From an uncultured Oscillospiraceae bacterium (lineage in GTDB: Bacteria > Bacillota > Clostridia > Oscillospirales > Oscillospiraceae): DNA of 37,586 nucleotides. The DNA is taken from positions 1 to 37,586 of the forward strand of contig CANQHN010000026.1 in assembly GCA_947623745.1 (NCBI GenBank), in the 5' to 3' direction. The notes under the pieces are model-generated. The model saw only the letters and a program-made list of their open reading frames with translations, had not been told where the DNA came from and searched no databases. This document shows, piece after piece, positions 21,486 to 29,631 of the stretch. The stretch's first letter is position 1; every line of letters starts with the position of its first letter. The translations under genes and the position numbers were made by a program.

Positions 21486-22310
21486 ATGGAGTTTACGTTT
21501 GAACAGTACCAGGAGAGCGCCCAGGCCATCCGGGCCCGGCTGGGCGGCTTTGCCCCCAAGGTCGCCATGATCCTGGGCTCCGGCCTGGGGGAGTTCGGCG
21601 ACCAAGTGGAGGACCCCATCGCCGTCCCCTACGGGGACATCCCCCACTTCAGGCCCTCCACCGCCCCCGGCCACAGGGGGCAGTTCGTGTTCGGCGCCCT
21701 GGAGGGCCGGGACGTGGCGGTGATGCAGGGCCGGATGCACCACTATGAGGGGTACTCCTACCAGGAGGTCACCTACGCTGTGCGGGTGCTGCGCCTGCTG
21801 GGGTGCGAAACTCTCATCGTCACCAACGCCGCCGGCTGCACCCGCACCGACTGGAGCGCCGGGGACCTGATGCTCATCACCGACCACATCAAGCTCTTCT
21901 CCGAGTCCCCCCTGCGGGGGGAGAACCTGCCCCAGTTCGGCCCGCGCTTCCCCGACGCCAGCCACCTCTACACCCCCCGTCTCCAGGAGGTGGCCCGGCA
22001 GGCGGCGGCGGAGCTGTCCATCCCCCTGCGGGAGGGGGTCTACTTCTACTGCTACGGCCCCCAGTACGAGACCCCCGCCGAGGTCCGGGCCGCGAAGATC
22101 CTGGGCGGCGACGCGGTGGGCATGTCCACCGCCCCCGAGGTCGTCGCGGCCGGCCACTGCGGCATGGAGGTGCTGGGCTTCACCCTGCTGTCCAACATGG
22201 CCGCCGGGCTCCAGGAGCATCCCCTGTCCGAGCAGGAGGTGCTGGACGCCGGGGCGGCGGCCAGGGAGAAGTTCTCCGCCCTGGTGCGTGCCTGCCTGCG
22301 GAAACTGTAA
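21486..22310 (+). CDS. punA: Purine nucleoside phosphorylase (trimeric class)
   Basis: A 274-residue enzyme that phosphorolyses inosine and guanosine to base plus ribose 1-phosphate. Motifs: ILGSGLGEFGDQV (phosphate loop), GRMHHYEGYS, VTNAAGCTRTDWSAGDLMLITDHI, YGPQYETPAEVRAAK with the base-binding Glu, AVGMSTAPEVVAA, and LLSNMAAGL with the purine-contacting Asn. Length and motifs fit the trimeric family. The gene is followed after 23 bases by an MTA/SAH deaminase-like amidohydrolase, suggesting joint purine and thionucleoside salvage. Confidence 0.92.
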   Translation: MEFTFEQYQESAQAIRARLGGFAPKVAMILGSGLGEFGDQVEDPIAVPYGDIPHFRPSTAPGHRGQFVFGALEGRDVAVMQGRMHHYEGYSYQEVTYAVRVLRLLGCETLIVTNAAGCTRTDWSAGDLMLITDHIKLFSESPLRGENLPQFGPRFPDASHLYTPRLQEVARQAAAELSIPLREGVYFYCYGPQYETPAEVRAAKILGGDAVGMSTAPEVVAAGHCGMEVLGFTLLSNMAAGLQEHPLSEQEVLDAGAAAREKFSALVRACLRKL

Positions 22311-22333
22311 TCAGTTGTCAAGGAGGGATCTCT

Positions 22334-23644
22334 GTGTCGATTCTGTTTGAACACGCCGCCGTGCTGCCCATGGACGGCAGCCGCGCGGTCCTGAAGGACG
22401 CCTTTGTGGCGGTGGAGGGGGAGCGGATCTCCTACGTGGGGCCGGAGCGCCCCGCGGGGGACTTCGGACGGGTCATCGACTGCGCCGGCAGGGTGCTGCT
22501 GCCCGGCTTCGTCAACGCCCACACCCACCTGCCCATGACCCTGATGCGGGGCTACGGCGGGGGCCACGACCTGCAGAGCTGGCTCCACGACTACATCTTC
22601 CCCGCCGAGGCCAAGCTGGACGAGCGGGCGGTGGCCGCCGGGACGGCCCTGGGCCTGGCGGAGATGATCGCCACCGGCGTCACCTGCGTGGCCGACATGT
22701 ATATGCACACCGGGGCCATCGCGGAGCAGGTGCTCTCCGCCGGGCTGTCCGCCAACCTGTCCCTGGGGGGCGTCTACTTCGGCGCGCCGGAGGACTTCTC
22801 CCCGGACAAGTGCGGCGACTGCGTGGACCAGAGGGCCCTGACCGAGCAGTGGCACGGGGCCGGGGACGGGCGCATTCTGGTGGACGCCTCCATCCACGGG
22901 GAGTACACCTCCTGCGCCCCCCTGTGGCAGTGGATGGCCGATTACGCCCAGGCCCACGGCCTGGGGATGCACGTCCACCTGTCCGAGACCGTCTCGGAGC
23001 ACCAGGCCAGCCTGGAGCGCCACGGCCTGACGCCCCTCCAGACCCTGGATCAGTACGGCGTGTGGGACGTCCGGGCCATCGCCGCCCACTGCGTCTACAC
23101 CACCCCGGAGGACTGGGCCCTGATGTCCGGGAAGGGGGTCTCCTGCGTCCACAACCCCTGGTCCAATTTGAAGCTGGGCTCCGGCGTGGCCCCCACCCCG
23201 GCCATGAAGGCCGCCGGGGTCAACATCGCCCTGGGCAGCGACGGCATGTCCTCCCACAACTGCGCCGACCTGTTCTCCGACATGAAGCTGGCCGCCTGCC
23301 TGCCCTGCGGGGTGGGCCGGGACGCCACCGCCATGGGGGCCTGGGACGCGCTGGAGATGGCCACCGTCAACGGGGCCAGAGCCCTGGGCCGCCCGGACAC
23401 CGGGCGGGTGGAGGCCGGCTGCCTGGCCGACCTGATCCTGGTGGACTTCTCCCACCCCAACCTGACCCCCTGCCACGACATCGCGGAGAACCTGGTGTTC
23501 TCCGCCCGCCCCTCCGACGTGTCCATGAATATGGCTCGGGGGCGGGTCATATATGAGAACGGGAACTTCCTCACCCTGGACCTGGAGCGGGTGCGCGCCG
23601 AGGTGGAGAAGTACGCCCTGCCCCTGCTGTTCGGGACCAGATGA
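22334..23644 (+). CDS. mtaD: Amidohydrolase, MTA/SAH deaminase-like
   Basis: A 436-residue metal-dependent amidohydrolase resembling 5'-methylthioadenosine/S-adenosylhomocysteine deaminases, which convert these adenosines to the inosine forms. GTG start at 22334 behind AGGAGGG. Metal-site motifs: VNAHTHLPMTLMRGYGG (HxH), HVHLSET, AAHCVYTTPED and ALGSDGMSSHNCADLF (metal Asp). The sequence LQSWLHDYIFPAEAKL is typical of this subgroup. Context fits: a phosphorylase for the product precedes it and methionine-cycle genes lie 5 kb upstream. The exact substrate among adenosine derivatives is inferred. Confidence 0.82.
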   Translation: MSILFEHAAVLPMDGSRAVLKDAFVAVEGERISYVGPERPAGDFGRVIDCAGRVLLPGFVNAHTHLPMTLMRGYGGGHDLQSWLHDYIFPAEAKLDERAVAAGTALGLAEMIATGVTCVADMYMHTGAIAEQVLSAGLSANLSLGGVYFGAPEDFSPDKCGDCVDQRALTEQWHGAGDGRILVDASIHGEYTSCAPLWQWMADYAQAHGLGMHVHLSETVSEHQASLERHGLTPLQTLDQYGVWDVRAIAAHCVYTTPEDWALMSGKGVSCVHNPWSNLKLGSGVAPTPAMKAAGVNIALGSDGMSSHNCADLFSDMKLAACLPCGVGRDATAMGAWDALEMATVNGARALGRPDTGRVEAGCLADLILVDFSHPNLTPCHDIAENLVFSARPSDVSMNMARGRVIYENGNFLTLDLERVRAEVEKYALPLLFGTR

Positions 23645-23689
23645 CCCCGGCGCGCGGCGCAGACCAATAAGCCGGTGAGGAGGCTGCCT

Positions 23690-25543
23690 ATGGCCAGGAA
23701 CAACCACGTGCCCAAGCGGGTGGCGCAGACAAAACAGAATACTTTCTTCGGCGGGGCCGCCATCCTGGCCGTGGGCATCATGGTGGTCAAGCTCATCGGC
23801 ATGTTCTACCGCATCCCCCTGGTCAACATCATCGGGGAGCAGGGCACCGCCGACTTCGGCAACGCCTATAACATCTACGCGGTGCTGCTGACCGTCTCCA
23901 CCGCCGGGCTGCCCGTGGCCGTGTCCAAGCTGGTCAGCGAGGCCAACGCCACCGGCCGGAAGAACCAGGTCAAGCGGACCTTCCGCCTGGCCCTGGCCCT
24001 GTTTCTGACCCTGGGCGTGCTGTCCTTCCTGCTGATGTTCTTCCGGGCCGACCTGCTGGCCGGGATGATGCACGACTCCAAGGCCGCCGCCGGCATCCAG
24101 GCCCTGGCCCCGGCGGTGATCTGCGTGGGCTGCCTGTCCGCCTTCCGGGGCTACACCCAGGGCCACGGCAACATGACCCCCACCGCCGTCTCCCAAATCA
24201 TTGAGGCGCTGTGCAAGCTGGTGGTGGGCCTGGGGCTGGCCTTCTGGCTGATCCGCGGGGGCGCGGGCGAGGACGTGGCCGCCGCCGGCGCCATCACCGG
24301 CGTGACGGTGGGCACCATTTTCGCCCTGATCTTCATGCTGGCCTACGTCTTTCACTGGAACGTGGGCCGGGACACCTTGTCCGACGACATCCCCGACCGG
24401 CCGGGCACCATCCTGAAAGACATCCTGCGCATCGCCATCCCCATCACCCTGAGCGCCTCCATGGTGGGCATCGTCACCGTCATCGACTCCTCCCTGGTCC
24501 AGGGCCAGCTCCAGCGGGTGCTGCTGGAGAACCCGGACAGCTGGAAGCTCTACGAGCAGTACGTGGACTTCGCCCCCCTGAGCGCCGCGCTGAAGCAGTG
24601 GCGCTCCAGCCTGAGCGGCGGCTCCGCCGGCGGTCTGGCCGCCCTCTCCGTCCAGATCGAGCAGAACGTCCCCTCCGCGGTGGAGCTCCACGCCCTGCTG
24701 GAGTCGGTCAGCCGCACCCTGTACGGCAATTACAGCAGCGCGCTGAACATCTATAACCTGCCCACCTCCCTCATGGCCGCCATCACCGCCTCGGTCATCC
24801 CCGCGGTGTCCGGGGCCATCGCCCGGCGGGACAGGCGGGCGGCGGGCCGCATCTCCGGCTCCGCCCTGCGCATCACCACCCTGCTGGCCTTCCCCATGGG
24901 GGTGGGGCTGTTCGTCATGGGCACCCCCATCATCAAGCTGATCTTCCCCGCCCTCACCGCCGAGATCGCCGGGCCCCTGCTGTCCGAGCTGGGCATCGCC
25001 ACCCTGTTCGTGTGCATGATGCTGGTGTGCAACTCCATCCTGCAGGCCTATGGCTACGTGAACCTGCCGGTGCTGGTGATGCTGCTGGGCGGCGTGGTGA
25101 AGATCATCAACAACTACAACCTGGTGGCCCTGCCCCAGGTGGGCATCTACGGCGCCCCCTTCGGCAACGTGCTGTGCTTCGGGCTGTGCATGGCGCTGGA
25201 CCTGATCATCATCGCCCGGGTCATCCCCAAGCGACCGGCCTACCTGCCCATCTTCCTCAAGCCCGCCGCAGCCTCCGCCCTCATGGGCCTGGGGGCCTGG
25301 GCGGCCTACGGGCTGGGCTCCAAGCTGCTGATGGGCACCGGCATCCTGTGCGCGGTGGACCGGACCACCCAGGCGGTGACCGGACTCAGCCGCGCGGGCA
25401 ACGCCCTGGTCACCCTGTTCGCCATCGGCGTGGCGGTCGTTTTGTACGGGATTTTGGTGCTCGCCCTCCACGCCATCAGCCGGGATGACCTGAATCTCAT
25501 GCCCAAGGGAGAAAAAATCGCCAAAATTTTGCACATCTCCTAA
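23690..25543 (+). CDS. SpoVB/YabM-like polysaccharide flippase (MOP superfamily)
   Basis: A 617-residue multi-helix membrane protein of the MATE-related flippase superfamily that includes SpoVB and MurJ, which move lipid-linked oligosaccharide precursors outward. Start at 23690 with GAGGAGG 6 bases upstream. The N-terminus TFFGGAAILAVGIMVVKLIGMFYRIPLVNIIGEQGTADFGNAYNIY is typical of the SpoVB group. A hydrophilic insert at about residues 285-345 (LEQYVDFAPLSAALKQWRSS) interrupts the bundle. In many Firmicutes a gene of this type heads the yabM-mazG-rqcP cluster, exactly as here. It may act in envelope synthesis or spore cortex formation. Confidence 0.85.
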   Translation: MARNNHVPKRVAQTKQNTFFGGAAILAVGIMVVKLIGMFYRIPLVNIIGEQGTADFGNAYNIYAVLLTVSTAGLPVAVSKLVSEANATGRKNQVKRTFRLALALFLTLGVLSFLLMFFRADLLAGMMHDSKAAAGIQALAPAVICVGCLSAFRGYTQGHGNMTPTAVSQIIEALCKLVVGLGLAFWLIRGGAGEDVAAAGAITGVTVGTIFALIFMLAYVFHWNVGRDTLSDDIPDRPGTILKDILRIAIPITLSASMVGIVTVIDSSLVQGQLQRVLLENPDSWKLYEQYVDFAPLSAALKQWRSSLSGGSAGGLAALSVQIEQNVPSAVELHALLESVSRTLYGNYSSALNIYNLPTSLMAAITASVIPAVSGAIARRDRRAAGRISGSALRITTLLAFPMGVGLFVMGTPIIKLIFPALTAEIAGPLLSELGIATLFVCMMLVCNSILQAYGYVNLPVLVMLLGGVVKIINNYNLVALPQVGIYGAPFGNVLCFGLCMALDLIIIARVIPKRPAYLPIFLKPAAASALMGLGAWAAYGLGSKLLMGTGILCAVDRTTQAVTGLSRAGNALVTLFAIGVAVVLYGILVLALHAISRDDLNLMPKGEKIAKILHIS

Positions 25544-25580
25544 AAACCTGGAAAAAATACCTTGCGGAAGGGGAAGAATT

Positions 25581-26369
25581 GTGGTAGATTTTCAGTACCT
25601 GGAACATTATGGGTTTCAAGACCTGGTGCGCATCATGGAGCTGCTGCGCGCGCCGGACGGCTGTCCCTGGGACAGAGCGCAGACCCACCAGTCCATCCGG
25701 CGTAATATGCTGGAGGAGGCCTACGAGGCCGCTGAGGCCATCGACGAGGGGGACCCCGCCCACCTGAAGGAGGAGCTGGGGGACGTGCTGCTGCAGGTGG
25801 TGTTCCACGCCCGCATGGCCCAGGAGGAGGGCTGGTTCACCATGGACGACGTGGTGGACGGGGTGTGCCAGAAGCTGGTCTACCGGCACCCCCACGTCTT
25901 TGGCGGCGTGGACGCCCCGGACGCCCAGCGGGCCCTGGCCGCCTGGGACGCCCAGAAGCGCGCCGAGAAGGGCCAGCGCAGCACCGGCGACGTGCTGGAC
26001 AGCGTGGCCCACGCCCTGCCCGGTCTGATCCGGGCCGAGAAGATCCAGGAGAAGGCCGCCCGGGCGGGCTTTGAGTGGGACAAGCCGGAGCGGGCGGCGG
26101 ACAAGCTGTCCGAAGAGGTGGAGGAGCTCAAGCAGGCCATCCGGGAGGGCTCCAACGTGGAGGAGGAGCTGGGCGACCTGCTCTTCGCCGCGGTGAAGGT
26201 GGGCCGGTTCCAGGGCTTGGACAGCGAGAAGGCCCTCCACGCCGCCTGCGAGAAGTTCATCCGCCGGTTCCGGGCGGTAGAGGCCCAGGCGGGGGACAAG
26301 CCCCTGACGGAGTACCCCCTGCCGGAGCTGGAGCGGATGTGGGCCCAGGCAAAGAAAACACAGACTTAA
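25581..26369 (+). CDS. mazG: Nucleoside triphosphate pyrophosphohydrolase MazG
   Basis: A 262-residue house-cleaning enzyme that hydrolyses (d)NTPs to monophosphate and pyrophosphate. It contains two MazG modules. The first has the metal-binding helices EEAYEAAEAID and KEELGDVLLQVVFHA; the second has SEEVEELKQAI and EEELGDLLFAAV. The family opening LRAPDGCPWDRAQTHQSIR is present. GTG start at 25581 with GGAAGGGGAAG upstream. Length is normal for the two-domain form. It lies 37 bases after the flippase gene in the conserved yabM-mazG-hup-rqcP order. Confidence 0.93.
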   Translation: MVDFQYLEHYGFQDLVRIMELLRAPDGCPWDRAQTHQSIRRNMLEEAYEAAEAIDEGDPAHLKEELGDVLLQVVFHARMAQEEGWFTMDDVVDGVCQKLVYRHPHVFGGVDAPDAQRALAAWDAQKRAEKGQRSTGDVLDSVAHALPGLIRAEKIQEKAARAGFEWDKPERAADKLSEEVEELKQAIREGSNVEEELGDLLFAAVKVGRFQGLDSEKALHAACEKFIRRFRAVEAQAGDKPLTEYPLPELERMWAQAKKTQT

Positions 26370-26451
26370 CAGCCGCGCCCTTCGCGGCTTTAAGTAATAT
26401 TCCAAAGACGGCGCAGTATGGTGCGCCAAAAACATTAGGAGGAGCATCACA

Positions 26452-26727
26452 ATGAATAAGACCGAACTGATCAACGCTGTGGCCGAGAAGGCCGATCTGT
26501 CCAAGAAGGATGCCGACGCCGCCGTGGCCGCCGCCCTTGAGGCTATCGCCGGCGCTCTGGCTCAGGGCGAGAAGGTGCAGCTGGTGGGCTTCGGCGCCTT
26601 TGAGGTGAAGGAGCGCGCTGCCCGCACCGGCCGCAATCCCCGCACCAAGCAGACCATCGAGATCCCCGCCTCCAAGGCCCCCGTATTCAAGGCCGGCAAG
26701 GCCCTGAAGGACGCCGTGGCCGGCTGA
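26452..26727 (+). CDS. hup: HU-family DNA-binding protein
   Basis: A 91-residue HU histone-like protein that bends and compacts DNA. The family pattern is complete: [60 protein letters not shown] (the DNA-binding arms with the intercalating proline in RNPRT), and [13 protein letters not shown]. Strong AGGAGGAG at 26437-26444. A small GGCGCA/TGCGCC hairpin (26410-26415 with 26422-26427) lies just ahead. The codon choice is more uniform than in neighbours, as expected for a highly expressed gene. A GC-rich hairpin follows. Confidence 0.95.
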   Translation: MNKTELINAVAEKADLSKKDADAAVAAALEAIAGALAQGEKVQLVGFGAFEVKERAARTGRNPRTKQTIEIPASKAPVFKAGKALKDAVAG

Positions 26728-26751
26728 GCTCCAACGCTGTCTATCTATCTT

Positions 26752-26779
26752 GGGGCGCCGCGGACCGCGGCGCCCCTTT
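26752..26779 (+). terminator. Hairpin between hup and rqcP
   Basis: GGGGCGCCGCGG (26752-26763) pairs with CCGCGGCGCCCC (26765-26776), followed only by TTTG. It is probably a partial terminator that lowers readthrough from hup into rqcP. Confidence 0.6.
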
Positions 26780-26800
26780 GCGCAGCAAGGGGGGACAGAT

Positions 26801-27043
26801 ATGCGTCTGGATAAGTGGCTGAAGGTGTCCCGGCTCATCAAGCGGCGCACCGTGGCCAACGAGGCCTGCGACAACGAGCGCATCACCGCCAACGGCCGCG
26901 TGGTCAAGGCCAGCTACGACGTCAAGCCCGGCGACCGGCTGGAGCTGCGCTTCGGCGAGCGCACCGTGAAGGTCGAGGTGCTGGTGGTGGCCGACAACGT
27001 GGGCAAGGCGGACGCCGCCGCCATGTACAAGGAGATCCTGTAA
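26801..27043 (+). CDS. rqcP: S4-domain RNA-binding protein RqcP (YabO)
   Basis: An 80-residue single S4 domain (MRLDKWLKVSRLIKRRTVANEACDNERITANGRVVKASYDVKPGDRLEL). The family, related to Hsp15, stabilises peptidyl-tRNA on stalled 50S subunits during Ala-tailing by RqcH. The start at 26801 follows AAGGGGGG; an upstream in-frame ATG at 26750 would run through the hairpin and is rejected. It closes the conserved flippase-mazG-hup-rqcP order. The yabP, yabQ and divIC genes that often follow in Firmicutes are absent. Confidence 0.9.
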   Translation: MRLDKWLKVSRLIKRRTVANEACDNERITANGRVVKASYDVKPGDRLELRFGERTVKVEVLVVADNVGKADAAAMYKEIL

Positions 27044-27357
27044 AATGAGGACGCGCGCCGCGGAAAACCGCGGCGCGCGAGGCTGTCAAAAAAGGCTGAA
27101 AGCCTTTTTTGACAAAGAGCTACGGCCCGCCGCAGCGCACTCGCTGTCCGCCAAAGGCGGACAACTCGCACGTTTGCGGGCCGAGATGTATTTTCCCCGA
27201 CGTACAGAAGGTGAATTGCCCCGCAGGGGCAAGAGAGGCCGCCCTGGGGCGCGCCGCCGGGAAAAATAGATTCCACTTTTTTCGCGCCTGTGGGCGCGAA
27301 CTCTGCGAGGCTTTTTCGACAAGCTGGCGCGCCGCGGTTTCCCGCGGCGCGCGTTTT
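27044..27357. repeat. Highly structured intergenic element (candidate dispersed repeat)
   Basis: This 314-base gap has no credible gene and is almost entirely inverted repeats. A CGCGCGCCGCGG hairpin (27052-27063 with 27068-27079) is nearly repeated at the other end (27327-27337 with 27342-27352, then T6). Between them are a 14-bp stem (27084-27097 with 27101-27114), CGGCCCGC/GCGGGCCG (27123-27130 with 27176-27183) enclosing GTCCGCC/GGCGGAC, a GCCCC/GGGGC stem near 27218-27230, and CGCGCC/GGCGCG near 27283-27298. Matching GC-rich ends around a folded core suggest a mobile or dispersed intergenic unit or a structured RNA. Copy number elsewhere cannot be judged here. Confidence 0.45.
27084..27114 (+). 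terminator. Terminator-like 14-bp stem after rqcP
   Basis: TGTCAAAAAAGGCT (27084-27097) pairs perfectly with 27101-27114, loop GAA. The 3' arm contains T6. With the preceding GC hairpin it should end the flippase-rqcP transcript. Confidence 0.6.
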
Positions 27358-29631
27358 TTATGATAACGTGAGGAAAACTGCGTCCTTCCGCCCCGCCAGG
27401 GCGGCTCGCTCCCGCCCCTGGCAGGTGAACAGCAGGATCTGCCGCTCCCTGCCCAGCTCCGCCAGGGCGTCCAGCGCCAGGGCCAGCCGGGCGTCGTCGA
27501 AGTTCACCAGGGCGTCGTCCAGCACCAGGGGGGCGCTGTCCCCGGGCAGGCACAGCTGGCACACCGCCAGGCGCACCGCCAGATACAGCTGGTCCGCCGT
27601 CCCCCGGGACAGGGCGATGGCCCGCCGGGGCAGCAGGCTGTCCCCGCCCGCGGCGGAGGCCTCCAGCTCTCGGGTGAGGGACACGGCGGCGTACTTCCCG
27701 CCGGTGAGCCGCTCCATCCACGCCCCGGCCAGCCGGTTGAGCTCCGGGGAGAACCGCTCCTGGAGCCGGGCGTTGGCGGCCTTCAGGGCCTCCAGGGCGG
27801 TGGTGATGGCCTGGAGCTCCAGTTTCCGCCGCTCCAGCTCCTCCCGCAGCTCCTCCCGCCGGGCCGCCAGGGCCGCGGGGTCGCCGGTGGAGCGCTGTTC
27901 CCCCTGGGCCGCGGCCAGCTCCCGCTCCACCTGGGACAGCTGAATACTCACCTGGGCCAGGGCCCGCTCTGTCTGCTCCGGGGTGTTCTCCGGCTGGTGC
28001 AGCAGCTCCAGGGTCTGGAAGGGCTGCCCCCCCTGGGCGGCCAGGTCGTCCCGCCGCCGGCGGGTCAGCTCCAGCCGCTCCCGGGCCGCGCGCAGCTCGT
28101 CCTCCAGCCCCAGGGCCCTGGACAGGGCGGCGGAGCAGCCCAGCAGCCCATCGGTCTCCGGGGCGAAGGTGCGCACAAAGCCCAGCAGGTCCCGCTGGCC
28201 GCTCTCCCGGCGGGCCTTCTGATGCTCCAGGGCCCGGCGGGCCTCCTGGACCCGGCGGGCGGCCTCGTCCGCCGCCAGGCGGCGCTCCCGGTAGTCCTGA
28301 GCCAGCTTTTCCAACCCTTCCGGGGAATCCACGCCCCAGGGCCCCAAAAGCGCGGCGGCGTCCGCCCCGGCCCCTCGGGAGCGCAACAGGCAGAACACGG
28401 CGGTCCCGGCGCCCAGGACCGCGGCCACGCAGGGCCCCAGCCCGACGGGGGAGCGCAGGATCGAAAGCTCATTTCCAATGGCGAAGTGGACGCAGAGGAA
28501 CGCCGCGAGGCACACCGCGGCCGCGCCCAGGGCCGCCAGGCCCAACTTGGCGCGCCGGCGGAAGGCGTCTGCCCGCTCCATGTCTTGTTCCCACGCCCGC
28601 CGGACCTCCCCGGCCTTCTGCGCGGCCTCGTCCCCGGTCATGCCGGGAAAACGGGGATCGGACGCGGCCCCGGCGGCCGCCTGGGCGGCCTGTTCCAGCG
28701 CCCGGACGGCGGCCTCGTCCCGACCGATCTCCCCGTCCAGCACCTTCAGGTACTGCAGTTCACCCTGGGCTCGCTTGAGCAGGTCCCGCTCGGGCAGGGG
28801 GCCGTATGTATCCCGCTGCCGGCGCAGGGCGTCCAGAGCACCTTGGGCGGCGTCCAGCTCCTCCTGGGCCTGGGCAAAGCGGGCGTTCAGCTCCCGCTGC
28901 TTCAGCCGGCGGTGGAGCTCCCGCTCCCCCTCCAGCTCCTGTTTGGCCCGCTCCAGGGCGGCGCGCTCCCCAGTGCAGTGGGCGATGGTCTCGGAGGTGC
29001 GCTCCAGCCGGGCGAGCTTGTCCTCGGTCTGGGCCAGCTCGCCCTCCAGTCTGGGGATGAGCCCCACCGTCTTGTTCACCCGGCGGCGGTTGCCCCACTC
29101 CCGCAGCCGGCCCTCGGCCTGGGAGTAGGACACGTCCTCCTCCCCGGTGGTCGCCAGGGCCGCGATGCGCCTCTCCAGCTCCGGCACGGCGGTGACGGCC
29201 ACGCCGCTCTGGCCGATAAAGGCCGAGCGCTCGTACACCTCCCGCTCCGCGCCCACCAGCAGCTGGCCGCAGGAGGCGGCGGTGAGCTCCGGCACCGGCT
29301 CCTGGGTGCCGGTGTACACAGCGGAGAACCCGGCGAAGGGGGCGTTCCCCTGCTTGAACCGGCGGATCGTGATCTCCCGGCCGCCCCACTCCAGGGTCAT
29401 CTCCCCCTCCATGGGGGCGCCGGACCAGGGCTGATAGCGGTTCTTGTCGGCCAGGTAGCCCTTCTTGTCCCTGTCCCTGGTGTCGATGCCGTAAAGCATG
29501 GACTTCAAAAATCCCGCCCAGGTGGACTTGCCCCCCTCGTTGGGGGCCTGGATGACGTTCAGACCGTCCCCCAGCTCCAGCCGTTTCCCGTCCAGGGCGC
29601 CGAAGCTGGCGGTCATGGTTCTCAATCTCAT
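27358..29631 (-). CDS. yhaN: AAA/SMC-like ATPase of the YhaN/SbcC type
   Basis: A 757-residue SbcC/Rad50-like ATPase that pairs with the overlapping metallophosphoesterase. Walker A is APNEGGKSTW near residue 33; the C-terminus has the SRGTADQLYLAVRLAV signature and Walker B LVLDDALVNFDD. Coiled-coil arms fill about 150-650. Two hydrophobic segments near the middle (LAALGAAAVCLAAFLCVHFAIG and a second ending AGTAVFCLL) suggest membrane attachment, as in YhaN-type proteins and unlike classical SbcC with its zinc hook. The start at 29631 is set by the ATGA overlap with yhaO; the frame is open further upstream but that part is antisense-like noise over yhaO. Its role is presumed to be DNA end processing or repair. 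Confidence 0.85.
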   Translation of the reverse strand: MRLRTMTASFGALDGKRLELGDGLNVIQAPNEGGKSTWAGFLKSMLYGIDTRDRDKKGYLADKNRYQPWSGAPMEGEMTLEWGGREITIRRFKQGNAPFAGFSAVYTGTQEPVPELTAASCGQLLVGAEREVYERSAFIGQSGVAVTAVPELERRIAALATTGEEDVSYSQAEGRLREWGNRRRVNKTVGLIPRLEGELAQTEDKLARLERTSETIAHCTGERAALERAKQELEGERELHRRLKQRELNARFAQAQEELDAAQGALDALRRQRDTYGPLPERDLLKRAQGELQYLKVLDGEIGRDEAAVRALEQAAQAAAGAASDPRFPGMTGDEAAQKAGEVRRAWEQDMERADAFRRRAKLGLAALGAAAVCLAAFLCVHFAIGNELSILRSPVGLGPCVAAVLGAGTAVFCLLRSRGAGADAAALLGPWGVDSPEGLEKLAQDYRERRLAADEAARRVQEARRALEHQKARRESGQRDLLGFVRTFAPETDGLLGCSAALSRALGLEDELRAARERLELTRRRRDDLAAQGGQPFQTLELLHQPENTPEQTERALAQVSIQLSQVERELAAAQGEQRSTGDPAALAARREELREELERRKLELQAITTALEALKAANARLQERFSPELNRLAGAWMERLTGGKYAAVSLTRELEASAAGGDSLLPRRAIALSRGTADQLYLAVRLAVCQLCLPGDSAPLVLDDALVNFDDARLALALDALAELGRERQILLFTCQGRERAALAGRKDAVFLTLS

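Noticed and set aside
22052-25534. Very long open frame on the minus strand opposite the phosphorylase, deaminase and flippase genes
   Set aside because: GC-rich codons leave the antisense frame open. The translation is a low-complexity Gly/His/Gln/Val product with no domain, while the plus-strand genes have clear families.
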